Origin: Populus alba
Lineage: Eukaryota; Streptophyta; Magnoliopsida; Malpighiales; Salicaceae
Assembly: GCF_005239225.2 (NCBI RefSeq)
Contig: NC_133295.1
Coordinates: 14,880,001 to 14,944,000, forward strand
Reading direction: 5' to 3'
Length of the DNA: 64,000 nt
Position 1 is the stretch's first letter, and every line of letters starts with the position of its first letter. The position numbers and the translations under genes are program-made. The notes below the pieces were generated by a model. That model saw nothing but the letters and a program-made list of their open reading frames with translations, was not told the DNA's origin and searched no databases. Below, piece after piece: positions 23,900 to 33,925 of this stretch.

Positions 23900-23967
23900 T
23901 TCTAGAAAAAAAAAATATAATTGTCTTACAAATAAATTAGATAATAAAAAGAAACTATCTTCTAGAA
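23900..23967. promoter_or_regulatory. Two dimeric heat shock elements upstream of HSFB2
   Basis: TTCTAGAA occurs at 23900-23907 and again at 23960-23967, exactly 60 bp apart. Each is a perfect TTCnnGAA pair of nGAAn units, the minimal heat shock factor site. They precede the two trimeric sites closer to the gene. Confidence 0.6.
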
Positions 23968-24028
23968 GCCAAAAAGGAAATATCTTTTTGTTATATTTAG
24001 GTTTTTTAGTAATTCAATAAATTAAAAG

Positions 24029-24041
24029 GAAGTTTCTCGAA
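24029..24041. promoter_or_regulatory. Perfect trimeric heat shock element upstream of HSFB2
   Basis: GAAGTTTCTCGAA is three alternating nGAAn units with exact 5-bp spacing (GAAnnTTCnnGAA). It lies 138 bp upstream of the HSF start codon, the canonical site for a trimeric HSF. Confidence 0.75.
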
Positions 24042-24124
24042 GAAACGTAACGTACCTTCTCTATCCTCTCTCCATTATTTCCTCTCCTCTCCTCTCCTCC
24101 CCTGAAAACCTCCTTAACAAAACC

Positions 24125-24137
24125 GAATCTTCTAGAA
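24125..24137. promoter_or_regulatory. Second perfect trimeric heat shock element, next to the HSFB2 start
   Basis: GAATCTTCTAGAA again fits GAAnnTTCnnGAA exactly, 42 bp upstream of the ATG. It follows a CT-rich tract (24066-24102) that looks like a leader, so the site may lie inside the transcribed leader. Confidence 0.65.
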
Positions 24138-24178
24138 CTCTCGTACTAATCCTCAAGTCTCTGCTCCATCCCACGGCC

Positions 24179-25291
24179 ATGTCGCCACCGCCTCTGGTGG
24201 AGCAAAACAGTACAGACACTCCAACAACCGGAGGAGGAGAAACATCAAGAACAATACCAACACCATTCTTAACAAAAACATATCAAATAGTTGACGATCA
24301 TACCATAGACGATGTCGTTTCATGGAATGAAGACGGATCCTCTTTCATAGTGTGGGATCCAACCGTTTTCGCCAGAGATTTGCTGCCTAAATATTTTAAG
24401 CATAATAATTTCTCTAGCTTCGTTCGACAATTAAACACTTATGTATGCCTTGCTTTATTTTCTTATTTTTTAATAGAATTTATCAGAATTTTTATCTGAT
24501 AAAAAATTAATAGAAGTTATTAAATTTATAGTTTCTATTAGTGTTTTTTTTTGGTTGATAGAGAGTAGACAGAATTTTGCATAATTTCTATTATTATTTT
24601 AATAGAAATCAAGCAGAATTTTGTATAATTTTTTTATTTTTATTTATTAATTTATGGTTATTTGTAGGGATTTAGGAAGGTAGTACCGGATCGATGGGAG
24701 TTTTCGAATGAAAGTTTTCGGAGAGGAGAAAAAAATTTGTTAGCCAATATACAAAGGAGGAAAATCCCGGCGGTGGTGACAGCACCGGTGGCGGTGGTTC
24801 CGGCCATGGTGAAAACGTCGTCAAATTCTTCTTCGGATGAGCAAGTGATTTCGAGGAGTTCTTCGCCGGGGTTGTCGGTGGATTTGATTGATGAGAATGA
24901 GAGGTTGAGGAAGGAGAATGTACAGCTAAAAGGGGAGTTGACGGAGATGAAGAGTTTGTGTGCTAATATTTTTAGTTTGGTGTCGAATTATGCAAATTCT
25001 CGAGAGGGGAAGGGTGTGAAAAAGATGTTGGATTTGTTGCCAATGAAGGAGGAAGAACGGGAGGGGGCGAGGATCTTTGGGGTGGAGGTTGGTGTGAAGA
25101 GAGGGCGGGACGGAAGTGGAGATATGGAGGAGGGGGAGGATGGGATGCAGTTGCAGTTGCGGCAACCTGGCTGTGGTGGTGGGTTGAAAATTGAGACTAA
25201 TGGTTGTCAAGATGGAAATAGTAGTGGTGGTGATGAAGAGGCACCATGGCTTGAACAATGCCGTAGGTTAAATCAAAAGATGTGCGATTGA
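24179..25291 (+). CDS. HSFB2: Heat stress transcription factor, class B2
   Basis: Two exons, 24179-24442 and 24668-25291, encode 295 residues. The intron falls in the DNA-binding domain after [10 protein letters not shown] and before GFRKV, the conserved HSF intron position. The HSF DNA-binding domain covers about residues 28-121 ([12 protein letters not shown] ... [16 protein letters not shown]), with a heptad-repeat oligomerisation region around 155-200 ([19 protein letters not shown]). Downstream lies [12 protein letters not shown], a variant of the class B repressor tetrapeptide LFGV followed by a basic nuclear localisation stretch. Class B HSFs lack the acidic AHA activator motifs and act mainly as repressors that attenuate heat-induced and defence genes. 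Assignment to B2 rests on length, the IFGV block and the short HR-A/B. Heat shock elements upstream imply control by HSFs, perhaps itself. Confidence 0.93.
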
Positions 25292-26711
25292 TAGAATTAC
25301 GGTTGTTAGGATTATAATGAGATAGAGTAGCCCTAAATACCATCCCAGGCTATCACTCTATATTGTTATAATGATTGAGTGGGAATTCCGTCGTTGATTG
25401 TGGAGTTGCAATATCTTTGGACCGGCTCGGTCCTGCTCCTGTAATGATTTGGTATTAGTCTGTAAACACAGATTCAACTGTTTAGCAGGAATGGATCAGA
25501 TCGGTGTAGATGGAGGTGATCCTGAATCAAAATGTTTACTTTCCATCTATCAGCAAGAGTAAGCCTTTTTATTTTTTATTTTTTACTTTTCAGTGCCTTT
25601 CCTTGGAGATTCCATCATGGAATCTGATGCTGATGCGGATTCTGAGCTGTGATGATTGAGTGGAAAGCAAACCTGGGAGGTGTGAGAAATGAATGAAGAT
25701 CTTTGCTGATAGGGTTGTGGTACTGTCAGCTACACGCTCAGGTTGAGGCAACTGTAATTTACCTGGAATATTAATTGATTACTGTTGATGATTTATGGAA
25801 TTTTAGTTAGATTTGTACCCGTTCATGCCAAAAAGAATGGAAAATCTGCTTAAAAAGAAGTATGAAATTAAGATTGCATGAACATAGAAGCATAGCTAAA
25901 GAAGTCAATTTGGTAATCTCAGATTAATGAGTCATCTCAATTATATGCTAGCTTGAAACTTGGATCTGTATTGGATTTTGTGCATGTTTTTGTTATAAAG
26001 GTTCGATCTGGTGTAAAATGTTTTTTCTAAGGTACTTTTTGGATTAATAAAGTAACAAAATACTTCTTTTTTTTTTTTTTAATATAGCATATTAAATCAT
26101 TAAAAAATAATAAAATAATATTAATTTAAAAATAATTATATTCTTAAAAAACATCCTCAAATAAAAATTACCGTATTCCTTGTAATGAGTGCATCGTGTG
26201 CGATTTTTTTATTTTTTAGTTTCCATAGCTTTTTCTTTCAAAAGCAGAATTATAAAGTGTTCGGTGATGCTTAAAAGCTAATATTACATTCTCTTCCACA
26301 ACTTGTAGCTCTATCAAAAAGCCACAGCCATAGCTTTAGAAAAACCCTTCACGTTGGAAATCAACAAAATTCAAGTAATGAAAAGATAAAATGAAATAAA
26401 ATTGGATTCTTTTTTCCTGCTTTGATGTCTCTAACGGGAAATTTATCGGTGCTCAAGCTATAAATACTTTGAGAAATAAACAAATTAGTAATATATATAA
26501 AGAAACATGATTCACTTTTATATGTCTCAGATGATCATCCAAGCGCAACCTTAATTTCTTGTAACATTGAAGAAGAAAAAACTCCGAATTGAAATTATGA
26601 ACTGGACTAGCTTTTGCAGCTGCAGATTCCAACAGTTTTCTTTCCTAAACATTGTAAGGGGTTGTTATTAGCAACAAACTTTATATGATCACAGACACAG
26701 ATAATCTACAC
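25292..26711. other. Convergent 3' intergenic region
   Basis: This is the 3' UTR of HSFB2 (to about 25800 at most), then AT-rich sequence at 26030-26160 resembling the AT-rich family B repeat, then the 3' flank of the EMS1-like gene on the minus strand. No coding recognised. Confidence 0.45.
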
Positions 26712-29700
26712 CTACTCATCTCTGATCCCTTTCAGGAGCTTCAACACTTTAAGCATAGTAGGTCTGTTTGCTGGATTGTCAGACAGGCAAACAGCAGCAA
26801 TCTGCAGCACTTGAAGCATCATTGGCTTGGAATCTGCACTAAGAACTGTTGGATCAAGAACATCAGCAGTCTGCCCCTTCTTAATCTTTTGAGACACCCA
26901 ACCAACTAGGTTCCCCCCTTCAACCTCTTTGAAATCTGGTCCTGTTGGCTCTTTCCCGGTCACCAATTCAAGAAGAATTACACCAAAGCTATAAACATCT
27001 CCTCTTGAAGTGGACCTCCCGCTCTGACCATACTCTGGTGGTATGTAGCCAAATGTACCCGCTATGTCCGTGCTAACATGAGTTTCACAAGCACTGATCA
27101 ATCTGGCCAGGCCAAAATCAGCAACCCTGGGCTCGAAATTCTCATTAAGTAGGATGTTGCTGGCCTTGATGTCCCTGTGAATGATGTGGGGGGTGAATCC
27201 ATGGTGGAGAAAAGCTAGCCCACATGCTGCACCAGTTGCAATCTTGAAGCGCTTTGGCCAATCAAGGACATCAAGAGCCCCGTTTCGATTTCTTAGCCAG
27301 AGATCTAAGCTCCCATTTACCATGTATTCATAAACAAGGAGCTTTTCCTCCCCAAAAGAACAATATCCGAGCAATGCGACAAGATTCTGATGTTTAACTT
27401 TCCCCAACGTTTCCATTTCAGCTATAAATTCTCGGTCACCTTGTGTCTTGGCTTGGCTCAGCTTCTTGACCGCAACTGTCTTTCCATCTGGTAGAGTGGC
27501 CTTGTATACAGTACCAAAACCTCCATCTCCAATGATGTTCGTCTTGCAAAAGTTGTTGGTGGCTTCAAGAATATCAACTAATGTTATTTTCAGAAGAGGC
27601 TGCTCAAACATGGCTATGTTGATGCTCAGAGGTTCCTTCGATCTGCTGCTGCTCAAGAAGTACAAGTTTCGATCAATAAAACTGTTCAGTTTTCTTTCCT
27701 CAATTTCCTCAGGATCTCCTTGCCCACTGTCTCTCATGATCCATTTCCGCAGAGCAAAGGCTGTACTAAGAGCGACAATCATACATCCAACCGCAATCCC
27801 AGCAAGTCCCCAAGCATTCAAAAAATACGACTTGTTAAAGCTTTTGATCCTGCAATCTAAACCCAAGATTCTCCCACAGAGATCTTTGTTGCCAGCGAGT
27901 GAAATTTTTGACAGGTTTAGACAAATACCACTTCTCGGTACTGGTCCTTCTAAACTGTTTTCTGCCAAATTCAAATAAAACAGATTAACCAGGACACATA
28001 TATTCTCTGGAATTTTCCCTGATAACCTATTCCCTGAAACATCAAAATATTCGAGTTGCATCAAATTCCCAAGCTCTACAGGAACGGTTCCTGTGAATTT
28101 ATTTCCATGAAGATCCAAATATGTCAAGTATGAAAGGTTTCCAAATGATCGCGGCAAGTTTCCATCAAAGAAATTATTACTCAAATCCATAGTTTCAATC
28201 TTCCATGCCATGGAACTTGATAGGAGCTCATCTAAAGGCCCAGATAGCCGGTTCTGCTGAACATAAAGCCCCACAAGATTCAGCATTTGCGATACAGAAG
28301 AAGGGAGCTCACCATCAAGCTCATTATAGCTCAAATCTAAATGAGTAAGCTCTTTCAAGTCTCCAAGACTACGAGGAACTGGACCACGCAACTGATTACC
28401 AGTCAAATTCAGCTTCACCAAGCTGCACAGAACACCTAATCTCCCAGGGATGGTTCCAGTGAGCTGATTATTTCCCAGATACAGGCCCTGAAGCTTGGAA
28501 GAATCAACGAGTTCTGGTGGAATGGAGCCGGTTAACTTATTTCCAGACAAATCCAAGGTTGTAAGATTTGTCAACCTTGAAAGTGATCCAGGAATTTCAC
28601 CGGCAAGCTTGTTATTGTTAAGTAAAAGATCCACTACAAACATGAGGTTCCCCATCTCCTCAGGTATTGAACCAGACAGCATATTGTGTGACAAATCAAA
28701 CACGCCAAGGTGTTGAAAGAAGCTTGAATCAGGAATGCTAGCTTCACGAAAATACAAAGAAGGCTTCGATGGAATGGACCCTGATAACTTATTGTGAGAA
28801 AGAACCAAGCAATGTAATTGAACCAAATCTGCAAGTTTCTCCGGTATTGATCCACAAAGTTGATTATTTCCCAGGTCCAATGTGGTGAGTGCAGCAGAAT
28901 GTCCTAGCTCCACAGGAATGTTCCCTTCCAACAGATTAGAGTTCAAGTTGAGCACTGAAAGAGCTGTGAGATTGCCTATCTCCTTGGGGATAGCACCCCC
29001 TAATTGATTGTTGCTAAGCACCAGCCTTTCCAACTGAACAGCATTGCCAATCTCCGCAGGCAGAGAACCCTCCAAGAAATTATTAGCAGCAGAGAATTCC
29101 ATCAGGTTCAGGGAGTTCCATAAACTCAAAGGTATGGTACCCGAGAAATTGTTGGAATCAAGATCAAGCACCATTAAAGGAAGCTCTGCTAAGTACTCCG
29201 GAATTGATCCATTAATCTGATTATTCATCAAAACCAACTGACTCAAATTAGTACACTTCAAAAACACATCCTCAATATCACCAGCCAGGAAGTTCCCATC
29301 AAGATCAATCTCCATAAGTTCAACAGCATTACAAAGCTCTCTTGGTATCTCCCCACTCAGCATGTTACTACTCAAACTAATCACCCTCAACGCCGTGCAA
29401 TTCCCAACTTCAGCTGGAATTTCCCCCGTAAATCTATTATTTGAAAGCAAAAGTGATTCCACTTGGTTCCACTTTCCAAGCCAAGCAGGCAATGGCCCAG
29501 AAAGTTGATTCTTATCAGCAGAAAATGTCAACATAGGCAACATAGAAAGCTCTTCTGGTAAAACCCCAGACAGAGAATTGAAAGACAACATCAAAGTCTT
29601 CAAGTTTTTGCAATTTCCAAGTTCTGCAGGTATAGAGCCATTAAGCTCAGAGTAAACAAGATACAATATTGACAAGCTTTCCATTTTACCAACAGACTTT

Positions 29701-30602
29701 GGTATTGAACACTTCAATGGATTGTATGAAAGGTCAAGTTTACTTAGTGACTTCAAATTGGAAATTTCTTCGGGCAAAGGACCAGTGATTGCACATGAAG
29801 GTGCAAAGAAGTTCAAAAGTCTTGAAAGGTCACCAATTTGTGGTGGCAAAGGACCAGAAAACAAGTTGACACCAATGTAAAGATCAGAAAGGTTTTTAAG
29901 GTTGCCTATTTCAGGTGGAATTGGACCAGAAAAGGAATTGTTTGATATATCCAAGTATGTTAAAGATTCAAGTTTAAAGAGCGTTACAGGAGAACCTGAC
30001 AGGAGGTTGTTGCCAAGGTCCAATAACTGAAGCCCAATCAACTTACCGAGTTGATTCGGCACTGACCCGGTGAACCCATTGCTTGAGAGGTCAAGAGTGT
30101 TGAGCTGGGATAACCTCCCAAGCTCCGGAGGAATTTTCCCGGCGAACGAGTTGGGACCGAGTTGTAGGGTTTGGAGCTGAGTCAGCAGACCAAGCTTGCT
30201 CGGTAACTCGCCTGATAGAAGGTTATCACCTAGAGAAAGGTGTTTCAATCGTTTAAGGTTTGAAATTTGATGAGGGACTTCACCAAAAAGAATGTTATAG
30301 GACAAATCAAGGACGGTTAAGGAAGAAAGATCGAAAAGAGAAGGGTGGAGCGGGCCTTCAAGGCCCTGAGCAGACAGAATCAATGAAACAACTCGGCCGA
30401 GTTGGCAAGAAACGCCAACCCAGCTACAATGGTGGCTCGTTGTGTTCCATGAAGACAGGACTTTTGGGGTTTTTAGTGCATTTTTGAAGGAAATAAGAGA
30501 CTTCCTATCAGTGTTTTGATCTTCGGTGTACTTTGAAACCAAAACGAGAGACTGTGTCAACACTAGAAGGCAAAAAAACACAAGCTTGAGGAAAACTGCC
30601 AT
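26712..30602 (-). CDS. EMS1: EMS1/EXS-type leucine-rich repeat receptor kinase
   Basis: A single uninterrupted exon encodes 1296 residues. In order: a hydrophobic signal peptide (1-23); an LRR N-cap with SWNTTSHHCSWVGVSC; about 30 plant-type LRRs (LxxLDLSxNxLxGxIP) to about residue 890; a membrane span near 930-952; and an RD-type kinase from 1023 with GDGGFGTVY, Lys1046 in VAVKK, Asp1144 in HRDIKASN and Asp1162 in DFG. The blocks SINIAMFEQPLLK, LGYCSFGEEKLLVYEYMVNG and GTFGYIPPEYGQS are those of EMS1, the receptor that reads the TPD1 peptide to specify tapetum cells in anthers. Arabidopsis EMS1 is 1192 residues, so this copy has roughly four extra LRRs or longer loops. All catalytic residues are intact. 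The start is the first ATG, followed at once by the signal peptide. Confidence 0.95.
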   Translation of the reverse strand: MAVFLKLVFFCLLVLTQSLVLVSKYTEDQNTDRKSLISFKNALKTPKVLSSWNTTSHHCSWVGVSCQLGRVVSLILSAQGLEGPLHPSLFDLSSLTVLDLSYNILFGEVPHQISNLKRLKHLSLGDNLLSGELPSKLGLLTQLQTLQLGPNSFAGKIPPELGRLSQLNTLDLSSNGFTGSVPNQLGKLIGLQLLDLGNNLLSGSPVTLFKLESLTYLDISNNSFSGPIPPEIGNLKNLSDLYIGVNLFSGPLPPQIGDLSRLLNFFAPSCAITGPLPEEISNLKSLSKLDLSYNPLKCSIPKSVGKMESLSILYLVYSELNGSIPAELGNCKNLKTLMLSFNSLSGVLPEELSMLPMLTFSADKNQLSGPLPAWLGKWNQVESLLLSNNRFTGEIPAEVGNCTALRVISLSSNMLSGEIPRELCNAVELMEIDLDGNFLAGDIEDVFLKCTNLSQLVLMNNQINGSIPEYLAELPLMVLDLDSNNFSGTIPLSLWNSLNLMEFSAANNFLEGSLPAEIGNAVQLERLVLSNNQLGGAIPKEIGNLTALSVLNLNSNLLEGNIPVELGHSAALTTLDLGNNQLCGSIPEKLADLVQLHCLVLSHNKLSGSIPSKPSLYFREASIPDSSFFQHLGVFDLSHNMLSGSIPEEMGNLMFVVDLLLNNNKLAGEIPGSLSRLTNLTTLDLSGNKLTGSIPPELVDSSKLQGLYLGNNQLTGTIPGRLGVLCSLVKLNLTGNQLRGPVPRSLGDLKELTHLDLSYNELDGELPSSVSQMLNLVGLYVQQNRLSGPLDELLSSSMAWKIETMDLSNNFFDGNLPRSFGNLSYLTYLDLHGNKFTGTVPVELGNLMQLEYFDVSGNRLSGKIPENICVLVNLFYLNLAENSLEGPVPRSGICLNLSKISLAGNKDLCGRILGLDCRIKSFNKSYFLNAWGLAGIAVGCMIVALSTAFALRKWIMRDSGQGDPEEIEERKLNSFIDRNLYFLSSSRSKEPLSINIAMFEQPLLKITLVDILEATNNFCKTNIIGDGGFGTVYKATLPDGKTVAVKKLSQAKTQGDREFIAEMETLGKVKHQNLVALLGYCSFGEEKLLVYEYMVNGSLDLWLRNRNGALDVLDWPKRFKIATGAACGLAFLHHGFTPHIIHRDIKASNILLNENFEPRVADFGLARLISACETHVSTDIAGTFGYIPPEYGQSGRSTSRGDVYSFGVILLELVTGKEPTGPDFKEVEGGNLVGWVSQKIKKGQTADVLDPTVLSADSKPMMLQVLQIAAVCLSDNPANRPTMLKVLKLLKGIRDE

Positions 30603-31034
30603 TGTTGAAGAGAAAAGGGAAAGGTTTTTTTTTTTTTTTGAGGTTTTACATGGAGAAAATGAGAGGTAGGAGCTGAGAAGAAAAACCCATTTGGGAGAGA
30701 AGAAGCTGAAAGCAGGTAGCCAGTAATGGAGATGGTGAGAGTGAGAAGAAGCTAAAACGCCATGGTGCTATTTGAGAGGGAGAGGGTGGGTGTCAGAGAA
30801 ACTGAGAAATGCATGCAGCTCACATGACATGAGTGTTAAGTCAATTATAATCTAGTCCCTATAGTGATTATAAGACTTTACGTTCGTCCTTTGTGTTTCA
30901 ATGCATATTAATTTTGACCATGTGTGGAGTATTTACTATCTAATTGGTTAAAGTTTGACTTGATCTTCCTTCATTTTTATTTTTTCTTTTTGAAAGTAAA
31001 TGATATTTTAAATTAAAAATATTAAGTTAATGTT

Positions 31035-31235
31035 TAGTATTGTGATAGTTATTTTTTAAAATATTTTTAGTTTGAAAATGTATTAAAATAATATTTTTTT
31101 ATTTAAAAAATTTATTTTTAATATAAACACATTAAAATAATCTGAAAATATTAAAAAATAAAATAATTTGAAGAAAAAAACACTTAAAATTTTATTATAT
31201 ATTTTAAAATAAAAAATAATTTAAAAAAATATAAC
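31035..31235. repeat. AT-rich MITE-like repeat, family B
   Basis: It contains TAGTATTGTGATAGTTATTT, a TTTTTAAAATATTTTT-type core, TTTAAAAAATTTATTTTTAA and an ATTAAAATAATCTGAAAATA segment. Similar strings in the same order recur at about 6030-6215, 43700-43890 and 61588-61800. Low sequence complexity limits certainty about boundaries. Confidence 0.45.
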
Positions 31236-31427
31236 TCAACAAAAATAGTAAGCACGCATGGCATTCATTTTCTCGGTTCATAATTTGTTTTCTAAATTTA
31301 GAACTTTGAGTTAGAATTAATAAATGTTGCTGAATTAAAATTCAGAACTACAATGCTTTATTTTCGAAGGAGTGAACTGCAAAAGGTAGATTTTGTTGAA
31401 TTGTACTTTATCTTATTCTCTCATAAT

Positions 31428-31703
31428 CATAGTTTTAAGATTCCATCTTATGTCCGGCCAGTCCAAGATCTAGATTTTAAATTTTTATTGGGTCACTAGG
31501 TTGACCGAGTTAAATTTAAAAAAAAAATCAAAACAACTTTATTTTTTAAAAAATATTAAAAGTCAATGGATTTGCGATCGAGTCTTGACCGGGTCAATCG
31601 AATCATATCATGTTTTTTTTTTCTTCAACCCGGCCCTGTTCTAGTTCTGGATAAGTCAGATCCCGAGTCGACCCGCCGATCCAATACAGATTTCAAAACT
31701 ATG
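31428..31703. mobile_element. Short TIR element, family C
   Basis: The left end CATAGTTTTAAGA is inverted at the right end as TTCAAAACTATG. Inside are GGGTCACTAGGTTGACC and GACCGGGTCAATCGAATC motifs, a pattern I know from short non-autonomous repeats in poplar-like genomes. At 276 bp it carries no coding. No clear target duplication was found. Confidence 0.6.
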
Positions 31704-32991
31704 CTCGTGATATTTACGCATGATCCGATCATAGTTAGAAATGCACACAATTATGGTTGAAAAATACATCCAAATCAATATAATTTTTGAAATCATAAAT
31801 TGAACACCAAAATCCAAAAAATAAAATAGTTGGTATAGCATAAACTTTTTGGTTAGAAAATCGTATTTTTATTTTTGAAAATCGACAATCTTAGAATAAA
31901 TAATTCTTCTGCTTCCAATGATCAAGGCTTGTTTCAATCGGCATCATCAACACGAGGGGAAGTTCAAAGAACCAAAGCTTATTTGGGTTGCCCAACATTA
32001 CCCTAAATTAATCCTATTAAAAAAATTATCAACATGAAAATCATTGTTTTTCTAGGAAGGAAAATTCTAACATGATGTTACGTTTTTATACATCTTTGTG
32101 AGATTTTTAAGTAACATTTACACTGAAAACTTACTTCTTTTTTCATCATTACCTACTCATTTTTCTTTATCGAAAATAATGTGCGGTAACATCCAGTCAC
32201 TTAATTAAAAAAAAAATACCTTTAAAGAGAAAAAATGTGCAATTAAGAACATAAATTACCTTAATGTTGTCCTGTTACTTGCATTAATTTCATATCATGA
32301 TGGGTATTAAGTTCAATTTTTCCTTCAAATACCAACACTTAACTTATGATTTATCATGTATACAAGGTATAGTTTTAAAATCCAAACCGACTTAGTAAAT
32401 TGATGATTTGACTTATCTAAGATATAGATCCGTCTAGGTTTAAAAAAATATGAAAAAAAAAAACTCAGCTACTCCTATTAAAAATTTGGATTAAATTACT
32501 AATCTAACTGATCTGAGCCTAATCAGACCATCAACTTGTTATTTTTTTTTAATTAAAATAATAGTATTAAAATTTTTTTAAAAAAAAAATTAAGATTAAC
32601 ACTTCTTAACCTATAACGGGTTACATTTAAGGTCAATCCTTATATCAAGTATTAAAATTATAATTATAATATAGAGTTGTAAAGAAAATACATACACGAT
32701 CTAATAATACTATAATTTTTCAATATTTGACGGGTCAATCCCGAGTGATATAAGGTTGTAAAGGAACATACACCATCTAATCAATCACTGCAATTTTTTC
32801 CATGCTTGCGAATTATTAAGAATCTTGAACAAGCAGAAGTTCAGAGAAGGGAAGTCCAAAACTCAAGATTCGTGCATGGGGAAGGAGCGTGTAACATTGT
32901 GAATTGACCAAACAACCCCTTGAAGGGACAGCTTTAGAATTTAGCTCTCTGTAGCATTTAAAGGGCAAGTTCCAGCCGTCTGCAAGTGAAG

Positions 32992-33247
32992 CATAGTTTT
33001 AAGATTGGTCCAATTTAAATATTTTGATTTTAGATTTTAATCTGGTTACTAAGATTGGTTGAGTTATTATTTAAAAAATAAAAATTAAAACAATATTATT
33101 TTAGTAAAAATTAAAAAAAAACCAATAAATTTGATCGGGTTTTGCTTAGTCGCTAGGTCACAACGAGTTTTTTTTTTTTTTTTTTTAATTTAGACCTGAT
33201 TTTAATTGTGAATCGACCACTATATCGGATCAGGTTATCAAAACTAT
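32992..33247. mobile_element. Short TIR element, family C (second copy)
   Basis: The left end CATAGTTTTAAGATTGG and right end ATCAAAACTAT are inverted. Internal TTGATCGGGTTTTGC and CGCTAGGTCACAACGAG correspond to the GGGTCAACC-type core of the copy at 31428. A T run of 18 bases is at about 33169-33186. Confidence 0.55.
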
Positions 33248-33626
33248 CATATGATGTATATAAATCAGGGTAGTCGCTATGGACTTGTGGGGTTGTTTTT
33301 GTCTTTCAAAATGTCTGTACTGTGTATGATGTTGAGATGCTCACAGAGAAAGAGACATGGATGTGCAAGATGAGAGATGAGACGTGCAAGATGAGGGAAT
33401 GGTGAGCTGAGTATCGTGAAGGGAAGGCCCGAGGAGTGAGTTGTCTCTTCACAGGAAGCAAGCCAAGAATGGGAATTTTTGCACCTTCATTGCTTTCAAT
33501 TTTGCAACTTATTTCTTCTGTGTAAAAACCATGTCATATGCTTCTCTTGAGATTGAAATCTATACCATGGTACCTGAGATTCTGCTTGGGTCTAAATTGG
33601 CGACATTAGAGGTCAAATCCAAGATT

Positions 33627-33925
33627 TTTTTTTTTAGTTCTTAACATTGTTTTTTATTTATAAAAATCACCAAAACAATATAAATTTATGTTAATTTGAT
33701 GACCAATAACTTAAAACTTAACTGGTCAGTTCAAGTTCTATCAGGATCACTGGAAGCTTACATAGTCGTTAATTTCAGGACCCATAGGATTAATTGCATG
33801 TTTATAATGATTCCCAAACTTTAGCTCACTGAAATCCTGCAAGCCCCAATGAGATTCGAATCCATGTGCAGTGAAAGGGAACAAATCCCTTTCACCGTTA
33901 GGCCACATCCCTCAATGCATATTTT
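33627..33925 (-). mobile_element. SINE-like element with tRNA-type A and B boxes
   Basis: On the minus strand TGGCCTAACGGT (33905-33894) resembles an RNA polymerase III A box and GGATTCGAATC (33863-33853) a B box, 31 bp further on, the spacing seen in tRNA-derived SINE heads. The body continues through CATTGGGGCTTGCAGG and CCTATGGGTCCTGAAATTAA, and ends towards a T run on the plus strand (33627-33637), which would be the A-tail. It cannot be a functional tRNA because no acceptor or anticodon stems pair. The body shares a core with 14660-15003. Confidence 0.5.

Noticed and set aside
33853..33905. Functional tRNA gene
   Set aside because: A and B box-like motifs are present, but no acceptor, D, anticodon or T stems pair; interpreted as a SINE head.
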